Of a stretch of 64,000 bases of DNA, positions 24,444-36,280 are shown one piece after another; positions within the stretch are counted from its first letter, which is position 1; every line of letters starts with the position of its first letter. The stretch comes from Anastatus disparis. Lineage: Eukaryota; Arthropoda; Insecta; Hymenoptera; Eupelmidae. The DNA lies in assembly GCA_017163975.1 (NCBI GenBank), contig JAFFSR010000264.1:744001-808000 (forward strand), in the 5' to 3' direction. The position numbers and the translations under genes were made by a program. The notes beneath the pieces were generated by a model. That model did not search any database and was not told where the DNA came from. It saw nothing but the letters and a program-made list of their open reading frames with translations.

Positions 24444-24520
24444 ATAAACACACATACACACACACACGCGCGCACGCACGCACGCACTTATGCACGCACA
24501 TTTACATATACATCTAAACA
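24444..24520. repeat. CA/CGCA microsatellite, right flank of the Waldo-like LINE
   Basis: ACACACATACACACACACAC, then CGCGCGCACGCACGCACG. It is the continuation of the left-flank microsatellite, as expected for insertion into a repeat. Confidence 0.85.
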
Positions 24521-25260
24521 CATAAAAACGTACGCACGAATCCATTGATTTGACCACGTATCGTGTTTAGGTTCAACCCCTAATTTTTAGGACCTTTGAC
24601 CCCCGTATGGAAACTAAGCCATACCAGAATTAGTGTCCACGAAAAATTTTGATCAGCATTACAAGGTCTAACTCTCCTGCAAATTTCAGACACTCTTATT
24701 TTCTACCCAAGAAGGTTTGTGCTCATCGTACAGGCCTAGTTTCAAGCGGGGAGATTTGCTTGAACCCACTTTTTCGGCGCATCGATAGCCCATAACCTCC
24801 CGGTAGAGCGGTTAGACTCAACTTATAATAGTTGTGTTACGTCACAACGTATCTTTTATATTACTTTTTAATTTACAATTTTCACAATATCTTTTTATTA
24901 ATATGATATTGATGAACTAATTAAACGGTCATCGAACAATAAAAGAATGTGTTAACCTAAACAGTAAAGAAACTTAAAGTTGATATTGAGCAAACAAAAT
25001 TCTTCGATTCAAAATTACAAAACCAAACTCATATTTTGAAATTATTTGTAAGAAGAACAAGATCCACTTTTTACCTAATGAAATTATGTCAAAGATAAAA
25101 AATTATAAAAGCCGACTGAAATTAACGACAGTGGACACTACCCCAGGATCATCGTTGGTACCAAGTCGTAAATCCTGTAATTCAAATTCAAATTCAAATT
25201 CAAATTCAAATTCAAATTCAAATAAAGTTATTGTATTCAATATTTAATTATTTTTACAAG
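24521..25260. repeat. Right arm of the fold-back repeat, then intergenic DNA with a TTCAAA hexamer array
   Basis: 24530-24700 is the inverted counterpart of 20160-20268 plus 20923-21030. A (TTCAAA)n array of seven units occupies 25181-25222. Between them there is nothing recognisable. Confidence 0.6.
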
Positions 25261-25620
25261 TGTCAATAAATATTTTAAAAGCTTCTTATATTCGACTCGA
25301 GTCTTATTTCAAATCGTGCCTATATCTATTCTTTGTCTGTCTGTATCCAGCCTTCGTCTACTTGAATCAATCAAGGTAAGAATATTCATTTTATATATAC
25401 TCTATTCAAATACTCTAAATAAATATTCTTCAATATACTTCAATGGTGAGAAACGGTTTACTCAATTAAATATTGGTGGAGTTCAATTCACCACTAGATT
25501 ATACATATATTTATCTTTCATAATTATAATTTAATAATTAATTTAATTATTCCAAATTAATTCAAATTCATATTTAAAATCTTACAAAAACATTCAACAT
25601 AATAAAATCATACACTTTTA

Positions 25621-25897
25621 TTTAGTCCTGATGAAAGCCAGGACTTAACAGTTGAGTCGCGCCCCGCTTTAACGACCTTATCATGATCACCGGCCGTTTT
25701 TTCGGTTTTTGGGAGCTTCTCCCTCCGCCGAACGACCGCCGAAAATTATTCGAAGACGGTCCACCGTGGTGTCAGTGAGTTTGGGACATCCTCCACTTTT
25801 TATTAAAAATGGAAAAAGTCTCGCTCCCACCGGAACTCGAACCCCAGCCTTCTGCGTGAGAGTCGAATGCCCTAGGCCCCTGAGCCACCACGACTCT
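25621..25897 (-). mobile_element. tRNA-headed SINE
   Basis: Read on the minus strand, the 5' end is tRNA-like. Box A-like TGGCTCAGGGGCCTAGGGC is followed about 35 nt later by a perfect box B core, GGTTCGAGTTCC. About 200 bp of tRNA-unrelated body follows (GGAGGATGTCCCAAACTC, TCGGCGGTCGTTCGGCGGAG). The 3' end forms a small hairpin (AGTCCTGGCTTTCATCAGGA-CT) before AAATAAAA. Its GC-rich composition stands out from the surroundings. SINEs are transcribed by RNA polymerase III and mobilised by a LINE partner. The cloverleaf is too degenerate to be a functional tRNA. Confidence 0.8.
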
Positions 25898-26327
25898 AAA
25901 AAACTACTAATAATAAAAGTTAAAATTTGATTCAATTTTTATTTCTATTACTGCTATTTTGAAAGGATTTTAGCTCAGCTTTCATTTCAATAAAGTTTCA
26001 AGCTTCTAACTGTTAAAGTTAAAGAACTAAAAGCATTTAAAAATCTAGTAACTTTTCTAATGACATTCATTCATCGCTTCTAACACCAGGGAAATATTCA
26101 GTGTTATGATTTAAAATTTTAACATTCTTTACATTTCTGCATTCAAATCATTTTTTAAAACTTAAGAAAAATCAGCAACCCTGACACTCTTCAGGTAAGT
26201 AAATATCGTTCTGAATAAATATTGTTCATGTTCCTATTGTCTAGTGACTATAGCTCACTAGAACGACCGTGACACAAAGCAAGTCAGTTTCGAGCGTAGT
26301 TTTCCCTGACTGAGCATTCAATGAAAA
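25898..26327. other. Gene-free spacer
   Basis: AT-rich spacer between the SINE and the 3' end of the second Gr. Nothing is recognised. Confidence 0.4.
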
Positions 26328-27836
26328 TTACTTTGATTCTATATTTCTAAATTGTACGAGTACAACCATGTATGTAGTGATTGAACCTGCAATCTAAAAA
26401 TCGTATTGCACTGAAATTTTAATTTTTTTTAAATAATTTATAATTTTATAAAAAATTATGTTCTAAAATTGAATATTATATAAGCGCATTTTATGCATAA
26501 AAAGTTTTGATTTACCGAAACTAATAACGATTCATTAAGTGAAAAAAATCCACCCGCAGAAAATTCCAGGTTTTGGTGCAATAAGTAATTTGAAAATTGA
26601 TTTAGCTAAAATTTATAATTTTTTTTTTTATTATCTAAACATTTGATTTTGTATAATTATCTATATTACATTTACCTTGATCGACATTTCTGAATCCCCA
26701 TCAATTTTATTTATCCATTTACTCACTAAATTTCCAATTTTTTTAATCTACAATAATAAAAAAAATTCAATCAAATTAATTAGCTTGTGTCATATAAACA
26801 TATTATTACCTCCATAATAACTGCTCTTAGTGATTTTATTAAAATCATCATCGAAATTGCGTACAATAAAACCGTACAACCGCTCATTATTATGTCATAA
26901 ACATCAATATGTGCCCAATTTGTTATTTGTTCAATAATATGATAAGTTAGGAATATAAGAGAAACAAAAATATAAGAAATAACTAGTAACATTGGCAAAG
27001 AATAAAAATTTGAAACATCATATAATACTTTACTTGTTTTGAAATATAAATCACGTAAATTTGACAATTGATAGATCGACATTTTAATGAAAGATTGATT
27101 ATTTGTTTTTGAAATATAATGAAGATTGATGTTTATGATTTTAAGAATTTTGTAGATAAAGTTTAGGATTAGACTATATTGCATGATTACGCAAGTAACA
27201 ATAAAATCACATACATTGTATGCAGTAATGTATGATAAAAGAAGTAAATTGTAAGTTGGAGAAAGAATAATTAAGATGAATATTAAGATTCCAATGACTA
27301 AGAAACTTATCTTTATCATATATAATTTTTTGATATTTTTTTTAATTATTGTATTATTAAATTTCATTGAAAGTAATTTAATTATTTGGACTTTGTTAAT
27401 TATCTGAATAGTAGATTTTTGTCTTAAAGAAAACAATAATAATATTAATATATCAGCTACTGTTTTCAATAAGATGCGAAAAATATAAGTTACATTATTT
27501 ATTTTTATATGATTCATAAAATGACTTTTCAAGATCCAATTTATGCTAAAATAACTTAATAAGGATATTAAAAATATTAGAAATACATTGTACAGTATTC
27601 CAATGTTAGAAGGCGAAAATTCATGATATATCATACTTTTATTGTTCATTATATTAGTTTTTAAGCTTATCGTAGCTAAACCAAGTAATTTAAAAATGTA
27701 AAATGTGCATTTTAATGATGAAAATTTCAAAAGTCTTGTGCCTGTAAAAATAATAAGGATTATTAATTTTTTTTAGATATTGAAATAAATACCAGAAACC
27801 TGCAATAAAGAACCACGTACACTCTTTAAAAATCAT
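26328..27836 (-). CDS. Gustatory receptor (Gr copy 2, intact)
   Basis: Five minus-strand exons: 27800-27836, 26810-27741, 26676-26747, 26516-26605 and 26328-26393. All junctions are GT/AG, phases are consistent, and they give 398 residues. The ATG at 27834-27836 starts MIFKECTWFFIAG. This small first exon is supported because the long exon has an acceptor (TTTTTACAG) and no ATG in frame at its 5' end. The long exon carries the transmembrane segments. The short 3' exons carry the family pattern LNQFSNYLLH, SLNESLLVS and TTYMVVLVQF, the last being the insect Gr C-terminal signature. Its role is as a taste-receptor cation channel in sensory dendrites. The ligand cannot be told. Its closest relative in the window is the pseudogene at 16777-18277. 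Confidence 0.93.
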
Positions 27837-29210
27837 GTTGATGAATTATATTTTTTTTGTAAGTAGACTTACATTAAAATTAAAACAATGGGTTTGTGAG
27901 TGTTTGCAACATAAAAAATATAATTGGAAAAATACATTATTTGATTCCTTCGTAGATAAATATAAAATGTGCTTTGTATCAAATCTGTATATAAAACTCT
28001 TTTCACTAACTTTGCAAAAATATTGTTAAACTATTCACAATATAATCAATACTGCAAAGGTTTTAAAATTCATAATCTTTTTGAAAGCTTTGGAATTCAG
28101 AGCACATTATTGAATTCCCATTCGTTTACGAGCTAAAGTCAATAAAAATTTGCTACAAAATGAAATAATTATACGTAAAACAGAAATTTTTAAAAAATTA
28201 CTTTCGAACAGATAAAAAAAGCTCATTATTTGTTTCGTTTCCTATTTTAATAGAGCAATTATTGGACACATATTTCTTCAAATACGAGCAAAGAACTAAC
28301 CCTTACTATACGTATAAAAATAAATTTATTTCGAAAGATAAACACAGTTATTAATTGTAGAAATATTGAAAAAAGTAAAGTTTCAATACATCCTTCGGAG
28401 AAAGGCTGAACATAAAAGAACCGATATTTCTTTAATTTTTACGGGTCGATTCATATAATTTATAAAATTTTATTGAAGTAACTTCTAACGTCGTAATGCA
28501 TTTGAATATAAACGCTATCATAATATAATACACAAATTGGAGATGAAAGATAGATTAATTTTCACAATCCGAAATGCAAGAAGCTATAATTTGATTTTAC
28601 CTTGATCCTAATATAATATATTTGTGGAAATAAGATTTTACGGATTAAGTTAAGAATCAACCAAAGCTCAATACAATAGGTCAACCTAAAAAACAATAAT
28701 AATAATGTCACACAGAAAGAAATTTTGAATAACCAGACTTTAATGATATGTAGAGTTAATATACTTTAATGAACGTTATTATTTTAATTCCATTTATGAA
28801 TTAATAAGTGTTAAAATTGAGTTATGAAAGTTCAAAATACATTTAATCTTATAAGATTTATTATGACATACGAACTGTATTACTTAACATTTAAGGATAC
28901 ATTAAATTCTAAATCATTTTAAGTCACATAACTTTAATTGTATACTTATAATAATTCAATTTTTAGAGATATATTTCTACTTGTTGATTTTATTCACTCA
29001 ATCATTTCATTCATTTCAATCACGTTATTGATTTTATAATTCCCATCATTAATGAATGAATTGTTTTGTATATAACATGTGATGATCCTTATTCAAAAAT
29101 GAAGTTAGATAAAATAAATTTTATAATTTTGGTCGATGGTAACATATTGCGGCTACATTAAATATAGAATTATATTTATTGTAGCTGAAATGAAATTTTC
29201 GCAGCACTAT
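27837..29210. repeat. Upstream noncoding half of the Gr1/Gr2 segmental duplication, copy 2
   Basis: Collinear with 18278-20130. The match fades near ACAATTTTGGTTGATGGCAA (about 19962) against ATAATTTTGGTCGATGGTAA (about 29120). It would contain the promoter of the intact Gr. No TATA box or initiator pair could be singled out. Confidence 0.65.
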
Positions 29211-29675
29211 CATAAATATGGTGGTGGAACCTGTAATTTAAAAAAAATTTATCAACTTCAAAATTGATGTAACGAATCTTTTGGGCCAACGATACAGGTC
29301 TTTGAAACTAGAGACAACTGATAATGATAAAAAAAATAAAAATTACATAATGATGAATTGTATACGCAGGATCAAGCGATATTATCTTCAATTTATAATT
29401 TTAATTAAAAATGGATTTTTCAAATCGAAAATCACTCTTTTTAATGTAATATGTATAAATTCTTATCACAGATTTAAAACTCATAGAAAAAATAAGTTTT
29501 GTCCATAAAAAATAAGTTTTATAAATGTGCAGCTTAAACCTAAATTCCTTCTGGTTATAGTTTGCGTAAAATACACCTCTTACAAGGAGAGTCCATGATA
29601 TTTTATTTATATAAAATTATGAAAAAAGTCTTATTCCTACGGTGCAACTCTCGATTTTTACCGAGTTTTCAACAG

Positions 29676-30037
29676 AGAGCGCGGTGGCGTAACGGATAGA
29701 GCTCTTGCCTTCAACGCGGTGGGCATGAGTTTGAATCCTGACCAGGTACCTCTGACTTTTTTTTCTAAAGAAAAATTTGTGTATGTGCTAATAATATCGC
29801 GCGGCTCTTACAAAATCCGATCTCATTGGGTATCAATTGATTGTTGGTCACAAAAAATGTGACTGACCATCGATCTGCAGTCAAAGATTTCGGTATGGTG
29901 TATCAGATGGGCTAGCCTGATGTAATGTGTTAAACGGTTCCGGGCTAGAATCTATCTGATATTATCATATGAAAAAAGTTAATTATATAGAGGATAATAA
30001 TATCCTCTATATAATTAACTTTTTCTTAAATACAATA
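29676..30037 (+). mobile_element. tRNA-headed SINE ending in a 24-bp hairpin
   Basis: A tRNA-like head at about 29680-29755 contains GGTGGCGTAACGGATAGAGC (box A region) and GAGTTTGAATCC (box B-like). A roughly 200-bp body and a terminal perfect hairpin (29973-30024) follow. A 19-bp direct repeat, TTTACCGAGTTTTCAACAG, flanks the unit (29657-29675 and 30038-30056). It is the target duplication, generated inside the host MITE arm. The undamaged counterpart arm of the MITE confirms that the target was single copy. Confidence 0.85.
29973..30024. repeat. Perfect 24-bp hairpin at the SINE 3' end
   Basis: Stem AAAAAGTTAATTATATAGAG-GATA (24 bp), loop ATAA, and an exact complementary arm at 30001-30024. 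Confidence 0.9.
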
Positions 30038-30599
30038 TTTACCGAGTTTTCAACAGTTTTGTGTAAATTTTAAAAAATTTGCATCTTTTTTAGAGTTATA
30101 CATTTTTTGAAGTACTTATTCTAAAAGGTTTTTATTAATTGCATATTAAAGTTGAGATTAAAACCTTTCGATTGAAAACGTGTTCAAATAGCTAAAGTTG
30201 TTCAAAAGTTAAGAAGGAATGAAAATTAAGATGAAATTTAGATTAAAATGCAGCATTCATTTTCTATGTATATTTTTATCTAAATATTTGCAATATTTTT
30301 ATTCCTTTATAACTTTTGAACAACTTCAGCTTTTTGAACACATTTTTTTTTAATCGAAAGGTTTTAATCTCAACTTTAATATGCAATCAATAAAAACCTT
30401 CTAGAATAAGTACTTCGAAAAATGTATAACCATAAAAAAGATGGAAATTTTTTAAAATTTAGACAAAACTGCTGATAACTCGGGAAAAATCGAAAATTGC
30501 ACCGTAGGAATAAGGCTTTTTATATAATTTTATATGAGAAAAAATATTTCAAAGCTAGGAGAAAATCCAAGATCCAAATGTCATGGACTCTCCTTGTTA

Positions 30600-32329
30600 G
30601 TCCTAAATATCTCTTTTGGTAGCTGAACATCTAATAAAAAAACTTACTGGATATTTTCAATAAAGATAATTGTTTAATAATTTAACTTAATAATGTTTAC
30701 ATTACATCTAACAAACTAACATTTTCCTTTCTTCAAAATTATTATTCTAATAACAAGCCTTAGTATAACGGTTCATAAGATACTATATTAGACAAATGCT
30801 ATCTACTTTTACAATCTAATGTTTGTATGAATGATTGCACACGTACTACGGGTTAAACGTGTTGCTTAATAAAATTTTCACTTTAAATACATTAATCGAT
30901 TATTCTCAACAAGGTAATGTTCACTTCATAAAAAATTTAAACTTGGATAATGAAAAAATGTAATAAATATAATAGATATTGTCACTTTAACTATTGTAAG
31001 TGGAATAGATAAAAACTTACACTTCGTTGTAATTGCATAAATGCTTATAAAAATCGAATAATTTGTCATAATTTATTGTTTATTGAATAAAAATTTTATT
31101 ATCTTACTTTTTAAGTAGATGTAGTTATTACTCTGTTAGAACGTAATAAATATTATTTTTTAATTAAAAAGTTACTTATATTTTTAATTACTGCATTAAA
31201 AAAAAATTAGTTAAATAAACTAAATGGATTTAGTTCAATTTCATTTAGTTAATTCAAATAAGCATTCAGTTGAACCTAATATTTAGATAATTAACTAGAT
31301 CTTTTTTGGTGTTTGATTATCAATTGATATGAAAAATTGTATGAATGATGTGAAAAACTTATTATTTGATTAAAATTCACTCTAAACTTGTTAATCGATT
31401 ATGATCAATGAAGTATTGTGGAGTTCATGAAAAATTGAAGGCTAAATTATAAATAAACACAAGTGTTAAACTGGTTTTATAGTCTTTTGTACGTAGATAA
31501 TTATTTTTATGACATGAATTTTTATGCACTTTTCAACAATATTTGCGCGTAAAATTTAATGTATTTTGACCATTGAAGTGATTCAACGTAAATTATAGCA
31601 TCAAATTTAAAGCGCGTAAACATACATTTAACCGTATAATTTATATACGTATTCTGTATAATTTAGATACATCAATATTAAAATTTTAGTGCATACAATA
31701 TTAGTGTACTTATTCTTTATAAATATATTGAAGGTAGTTAAATTAGTTGTTGATAGGAAAAATAATGTTGTTTTTTTTAATATTTTTGGAAGTATCGGTT
31801 TAAGAACAAAATGGACGAAATTTTTGGAATTTCCTAATGGAGAACTTACTATTATTGTAAAGTTAGTAATAAAATGTAATCAAAAAAATTTTTGCCTGTT
31901 GCATAATTTGGAAAAGCAATCTTTTTTTCTCAATATCTTTGAAAGTATTAGTCTTGAAGAAAATTGTTCAAAGATAATTATTTTTTCATCATAACTTAAC
32001 TACATGATGTTGATCACAAAATAAAATTTTTTATGATTTGATAGTACGTTAACTACAAGTCTAAATTACCAAGAAGGTAAATTAATCAACAACATATCAA
32101 CCACAATTCCCAAATTATACCATACAATTTTTAAGACGGAGAATTTGATAACGAGAATTTGATGATTTGATAATAGCTTAACGATTAAAGTTTTGTTAAA
32201 TTATATTTACGCTTATTTGGATGAATAAAGAAATGACAAAAGCTTATCATAATTTAAAAAAATTGAACTATCGTATTTCAATTTTCCTTTACAAAAATAT
32301 ATTTGTCTATTAAAAACTTGAAATTCATA
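30600..32329. other. Intergenic DNA upstream of the third Gr
   Basis: It contains two diverged copies of the Gr-cluster noncoding repeat (30891-30960, with TTAATCGATTATTCTCAACA then AGGTAATGT; and 31390-31515, with GTTAATCGATTATGATCAAT then TACGTAGATAATTATTTTTA). A 101-codon open frame at 31689-31994 lacks an ATG start and any domain. Confidence 0.45.
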
Positions 32330-33756
32330 ATGTTAAAAACATCAAATATTATATTCTTAAAATTTATATTTCATTTTTTTAAATTTTCTGGCCTAACAAC
32401 TATGAGTTATGATAGAAACTCAATAAAAACCAATATAATTAAATCCTCATTGTTTACACGTTCTAAAATGGGCATTGTTTACAACATAATACTAGGCTTA
32501 TTAGTGCTATTTAACTCGTATTATTCTATTCCATTTGCGTTGCTAAATAATTTTGCAGACAGAACTCAATTTGAAAAAGTTATAGACACAATTCAGACAA
32601 CGTTTACCATATTTACTGCCTTATCGATTTTAATTATATACTGCATTCGTCAAGAAGAAACTATTTCAATTGCAAACCAACTTACTGCACTTAATGATTC
32701 ATCAATAACATTAAGACATGAAATGGATAGCAGCAAAGAATCAATGTTAAAAGATGTAAAAAAAATTTTCTTATTAAGCTTTATGATAACGATATTTTGG
32801 ATTTTTACAGTTCCAATAGTAAACTATGGTTTGTTTTTGTATTTCATCAATTTAATTTTGGCCAATTTTATTACTAATGTTATGATAATGGAGTACTGCG
32901 TAGTTTTACATTTACTTCACAATATTTTCAAAATTATAAATAATAGCCTAATCGATATTTCTGGAAATTCTTTGTCCTTACCTGAAGCTAGCAACATAAG
33001 AAGCAATGACATTGGAATGAAATTAAACAAATTGTTGCAATTACGGGAATTGTATGCATCGCTGAGCCAAGTATCCATAGAAATCGCAGATTTTTATTCA
33101 TTTCCAATGTTAATTTGTTTAACGAACGTATTCCTTACATTTTTAATCTATATTTATTATATTATAAAACCTTTCGTACTGGTCAGCCTTAATATAACAA
33201 CGATGGTTATTATTCATTCTATATCACAGATTATGTGTTACCTTTTTTCTTTGATTATATTGACTAGATCGGTCTGCGCTACTACAATGGAGGTAAATAA
33301 ACTGTATAATAAATGTTTATATAAGATTATTAAATTGTAATTAGTTATTTTTTTTTTTAATGAAAATCTTTGATTATAGAGCAAAAGAACTGGAGAAATT
33401 GTTAATGTGTGTTTGAAAAGTTTAGCTAATCAACAAATCGTAAATCAGGTACAGTTGAATATATTATTTGTTTGAATAACATTATAATTCAATTTTAATA
33501 ATATTAGAATTTATCAATTTTCAGTTGAATCAATTTTCAAATTATTTATTGCATAAAGCAATACAGTTTACTGTATTTAATCTTTTTACATTGGACGAAT
33601 CTTTATTGATGTCGGTGCGTTGTAAACATAAATTATTAAAAACCACGTATACAAAGAGATAATCTTGAAGTAATTTTTTAATGTCAAATCTTTTGTTTTC
33701 AGATGGCAAGTTCAATAACTACGTATTTGATCATACTTTTACAATTTAGAACCTAA
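32330..33756 (+). CDS. Gustatory receptor (Gr copy 3)
   Basis: Four exons, 32330-33292, 33380-33448, 33525-33614 and 33703-33756, with GT/AG junctions all in phase 0, give 391 residues. The start is the ATG at 32330. The frame is open further upstream but only with a TTG, and the ATG aligns with the start of the neighbouring plus-strand Gr (KTSNIIFLKF against VTYNTIFLKC). The long exon has hydrophobic membrane segments. The 3' exons give SKRTGEIVNVCLKSL, LNQFSNYLLH, LDESLLMS and TTYLIILLQF, the last being the Gr signature. Its paralog is at 36281. An AATAAA at 33821 may be the poly(A) signal. The ligand is unknown. Confidence 0.93.
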
Positions 33757-34345
33757 TTTAATAATTTATATATCAAACGTTGATACATCAATTAAAAAAT
33801 TTGTTAATATCTATAATTTAAATAAATTCAAGAGATTTTATTTTAATATACATATATTTATTATACAGAAAAGTTAATCAAGCATGAGAAACGTAACTCA
33901 TATGGAACAATAAAGATGTATATTATAAGAGATTAGCGGCAGATATGGTTGATTACTACTTTTCTTAAAATCTTGATGATTATTAGCTTAAGGGAACACT
34001 TCTATATTAGACTAAAAATTTTACAACCATTTGTCATTCTTTTTCGCTTAACACTGGCTTCATGCATGCAAGCTTTTTTTTATTTTCTTCAACCAAAATA
34101 TTTTCCTATTGTAATAGTATATTTTAAAATATATTATATATATACTACATATATTTTTATTTTTAAATCAAACTAGATCTTATATAATTTAATTGATAAT
34201 ACTAAATATCAATTGAATAATAGTGCAATCTGTGGTAGTACGGCTGGAGTAAAATAGCTTCAAGAGAGCTTAAAATTAAGGTATTTATGTCTACTTTAAG
34301 GTAGTATTTTAAATATTTTAAATTTTAGTTAAATATTGAATATTA
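33757..34345. other. Gene-free spacer after Gr copy 3
   Basis: AATAAA is at 33821-33826. Otherwise AT-rich with nothing recognised. Confidence 0.4.
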
Positions 34346-34576
34346 GGGGTAATCGGGGCTAATCGGACCCCCGGGAAAAAGCGGACCGGCATTACTTTAT
34401 ATAAATATATACTCCATATTTATTTTAGCACTAAGATTTTAATATTGTTACATCAAATTATTTTCTTTGTTAGAGTTTATTTATAGTTATTTCAATCTTC
34501 TAATATTTACTTGTACTCATATCCAGTGGTGCCAGTCCGATTCGCCCCAGGGATTAGATTTACCCCGGTTTCCCCC
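34346..34576. mobile_element. Decayed MITE with GGGGTAAxC ends
   Basis: GGGGTAATCGGGGCTAATCG at the left and the complement of GGATTAGATTTACCCCGG at the right form imperfect inverted termini. The G/C blocks contrast with the AT-rich core. There is no coding capacity. Confidence 0.5.
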
Positions 34577-34662
34577 AATTAAAAAAGTGGATTTTTATTT
34601 TCAGTTTCTAATATAAATGTACTCCCTTAGAAAAACGATTTCATTAAAATATTAAGTAGATT

Positions 34663-34827
34663 ACCATGGCAGAAAATTATTTTTGGTCATTATTGCTAAT
34701 CTAAGCATGCTATGACACTTATCTATAAATTCTAGAAATACGTTAAACAGAATTTATAAATGAGTGTCATTTTAACATGCTTAGATCAGCAATTATGACC
34801 AAAAAGTGGTCAATTTTCTACCAGGGT
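34663..34827. mobile_element. Palindromic MITE (CCCTGGTAGAAAATT family)
   Basis: The left end CCATGGCAGAAAATTATTTT, then TTGGTCATTATTGCTAATCT and AAGCATG, is mirrored by CATGCTTAGATCAGCAATTA, TGACCAAAAA and CAATTTTCTACCAGGG. The axis is near 34747. A terminus of the same type occurs at 15399. Confidence 0.75.
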
Positions 34828-36280
34828 TAAATGTCCACAATAAGAAATATGAGATGAATAATTTTTTACAACTAAAAATGTCGAAATAATAGTTTGTTAG
34901 ATCTTTTATCTGAAAACTATACCTTTTAGGTAATAAATTAAACAATTTTCAGAAACATTTACACCAATTCTATAAGTACACAAACTATAAGCAAACATTA
35001 TTGTGCATCATATTTTCACTTCAAAGTAATTATAATGATTGTTTCATTAATTTAAAACACTTCTACAGTTAAATAAATAAAAAAAGTTTACGTACATATA
35101 ATACCAAATAATCTTTGAACTATCGATTGACAATTTTCTTTAAGCTGTTATCATTTTTTTCATTTTATTTTAACTAAAACTGCATTGCAAGTCTCAAATT
35201 TTCTTCTGATTTTAAAATATTTGATATCATACGAAATAATAAAAAATACCCTATTCGTTTGATCAAACGTTCAAATATTTTTTTTTTTCAGTTATGATCA
35301 ATTTCATTTTATTTTTAAATCTTTTAAAAACATTAGAATACACATGAATGGAATTGAAGCTTAAATTGTAGATTTTTTTCTCATTTTATTAGTAAAGTAA
35401 TTATGTTTTTCAATTTCATGACTCTTAAAATTAATTTTAACGAAACTAATAAAAATATTTTTTTTGTCCCATTAGACTTGAACGACACAGCCAATAAGTC
35501 GCAGATGATACTCAATAGAATTCAAATAGTTTGTAAAAATAAATGGAAAGTATTTATAAAGTGATATTTAATCATTACAAAAGAAATTTTGTATTGTTCG
35601 CGTAATCAAGGTTTATATCATACAATAATTGATTAAATACTAATTTAATTACGAAACTTAATTAACTTTTAAATAACCAAATTATAATCTTTAAATACTA
35701 CTAACTCTTTTGTTATGATATTTTTTAGAAACAATATAAAAACTAAAAATAATGATATTTTCTAGTTTTAATATTGATTAATCGTTATGATTTTAGAGAC
35801 GATATAATCTTACATACAGTAAACTTAACTAGATATTTTATTATATAGCTATTTCACTATAAAATTAATTAATTATTCTATTCTCAAATATATTTGTACA
35901 AGTCCTATAAATAATGAAATTTACAAGGAAATATATCACACCGCATCATCTTTTCACCTCACTCTAATTATAGTAATTTTCTCTTTGTTTCGAAACACTT
36001 CTACAATTAAACTAAGTGTAACAAGCTTAGTACTTATGATATGGACTGATTATTGTCTAAATTTTTTATGACATTTTTAAAACTATAATGAAATAATCGA
36101 TCGACTATTTTCTCTAATTTACAAACCTTTTTTTATTTCTATTTATAATTTTTTTTGTAATTAAGGTAGTACCAAGTAATTATTATTATAATGTACTATT
36201 TCCATGCTATTTTTTAAATCATTTTTAATCCAAAGAATGATCCATCACCTCATATTTCGAAATAGAGTAACTAAAAACTT
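34828..36280. other. Intergenic DNA upstream of Gr copy 4
   Basis: Two diverged related blocks are seen at about 34950-35150 and 35940-36130 (AAACACTTCTACAGTTAAA against AAACACTTCTACAATTAAA, followed by ATCGATTGACAATTTTCTT against ATCGATCGACTATTTTCTC). They look like duplicated Gr upstream sequence. Confidence 0.45.

Larger units (their letters stand above)
29583..30596. mobile_element. Palindromic MITE (CAAGGAGAGT family) with a nested SINE
   Basis: The terminal inverted repeat CAAGGAGAGTCCATGA is mirrored by TCATGGACTCTCCTTG, and TTA flanks both ends (29580-29582 and 30597-30599). The arms pair along nearly the whole length, for example TCTTATTCCTACGGTGCAA against TTGCACCGTAGGAATAAGG. Without the SINE it is about 630 bp, close to the 654-bp relative at 20269. 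It is non-autonomous. Confidence 0.85.

Noticed and set aside
25687..25935. Open frames of 73-82 codons on both strands
   Set aside because: They are frames through the GC-rich SINE body, which is RNA-derived and non-coding.
29676..29755. Functional tRNA gene
   Set aside because: Only box A and box B resemble a tRNA. The cloverleaf is imperfect and the unit continues into a SINE body with target duplications.
29973..30024. Hairpin as a bacterial-type terminator
   Set aside because: The context is eukaryotic and the hairpin belongs to a SINE tail.
31689..31994. 101-codon open frame upstream of Gr copy 3
   Set aside because: No ATG start, AT-driven composition, no splice link to the receptor exons and no similarity to the other paralogs.
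32303..32329. Upstream extension of Gr copy 3
   Set aside because: It relies on a TTG start. The ATG at 32330 aligns with the start of the paralog at 36281.
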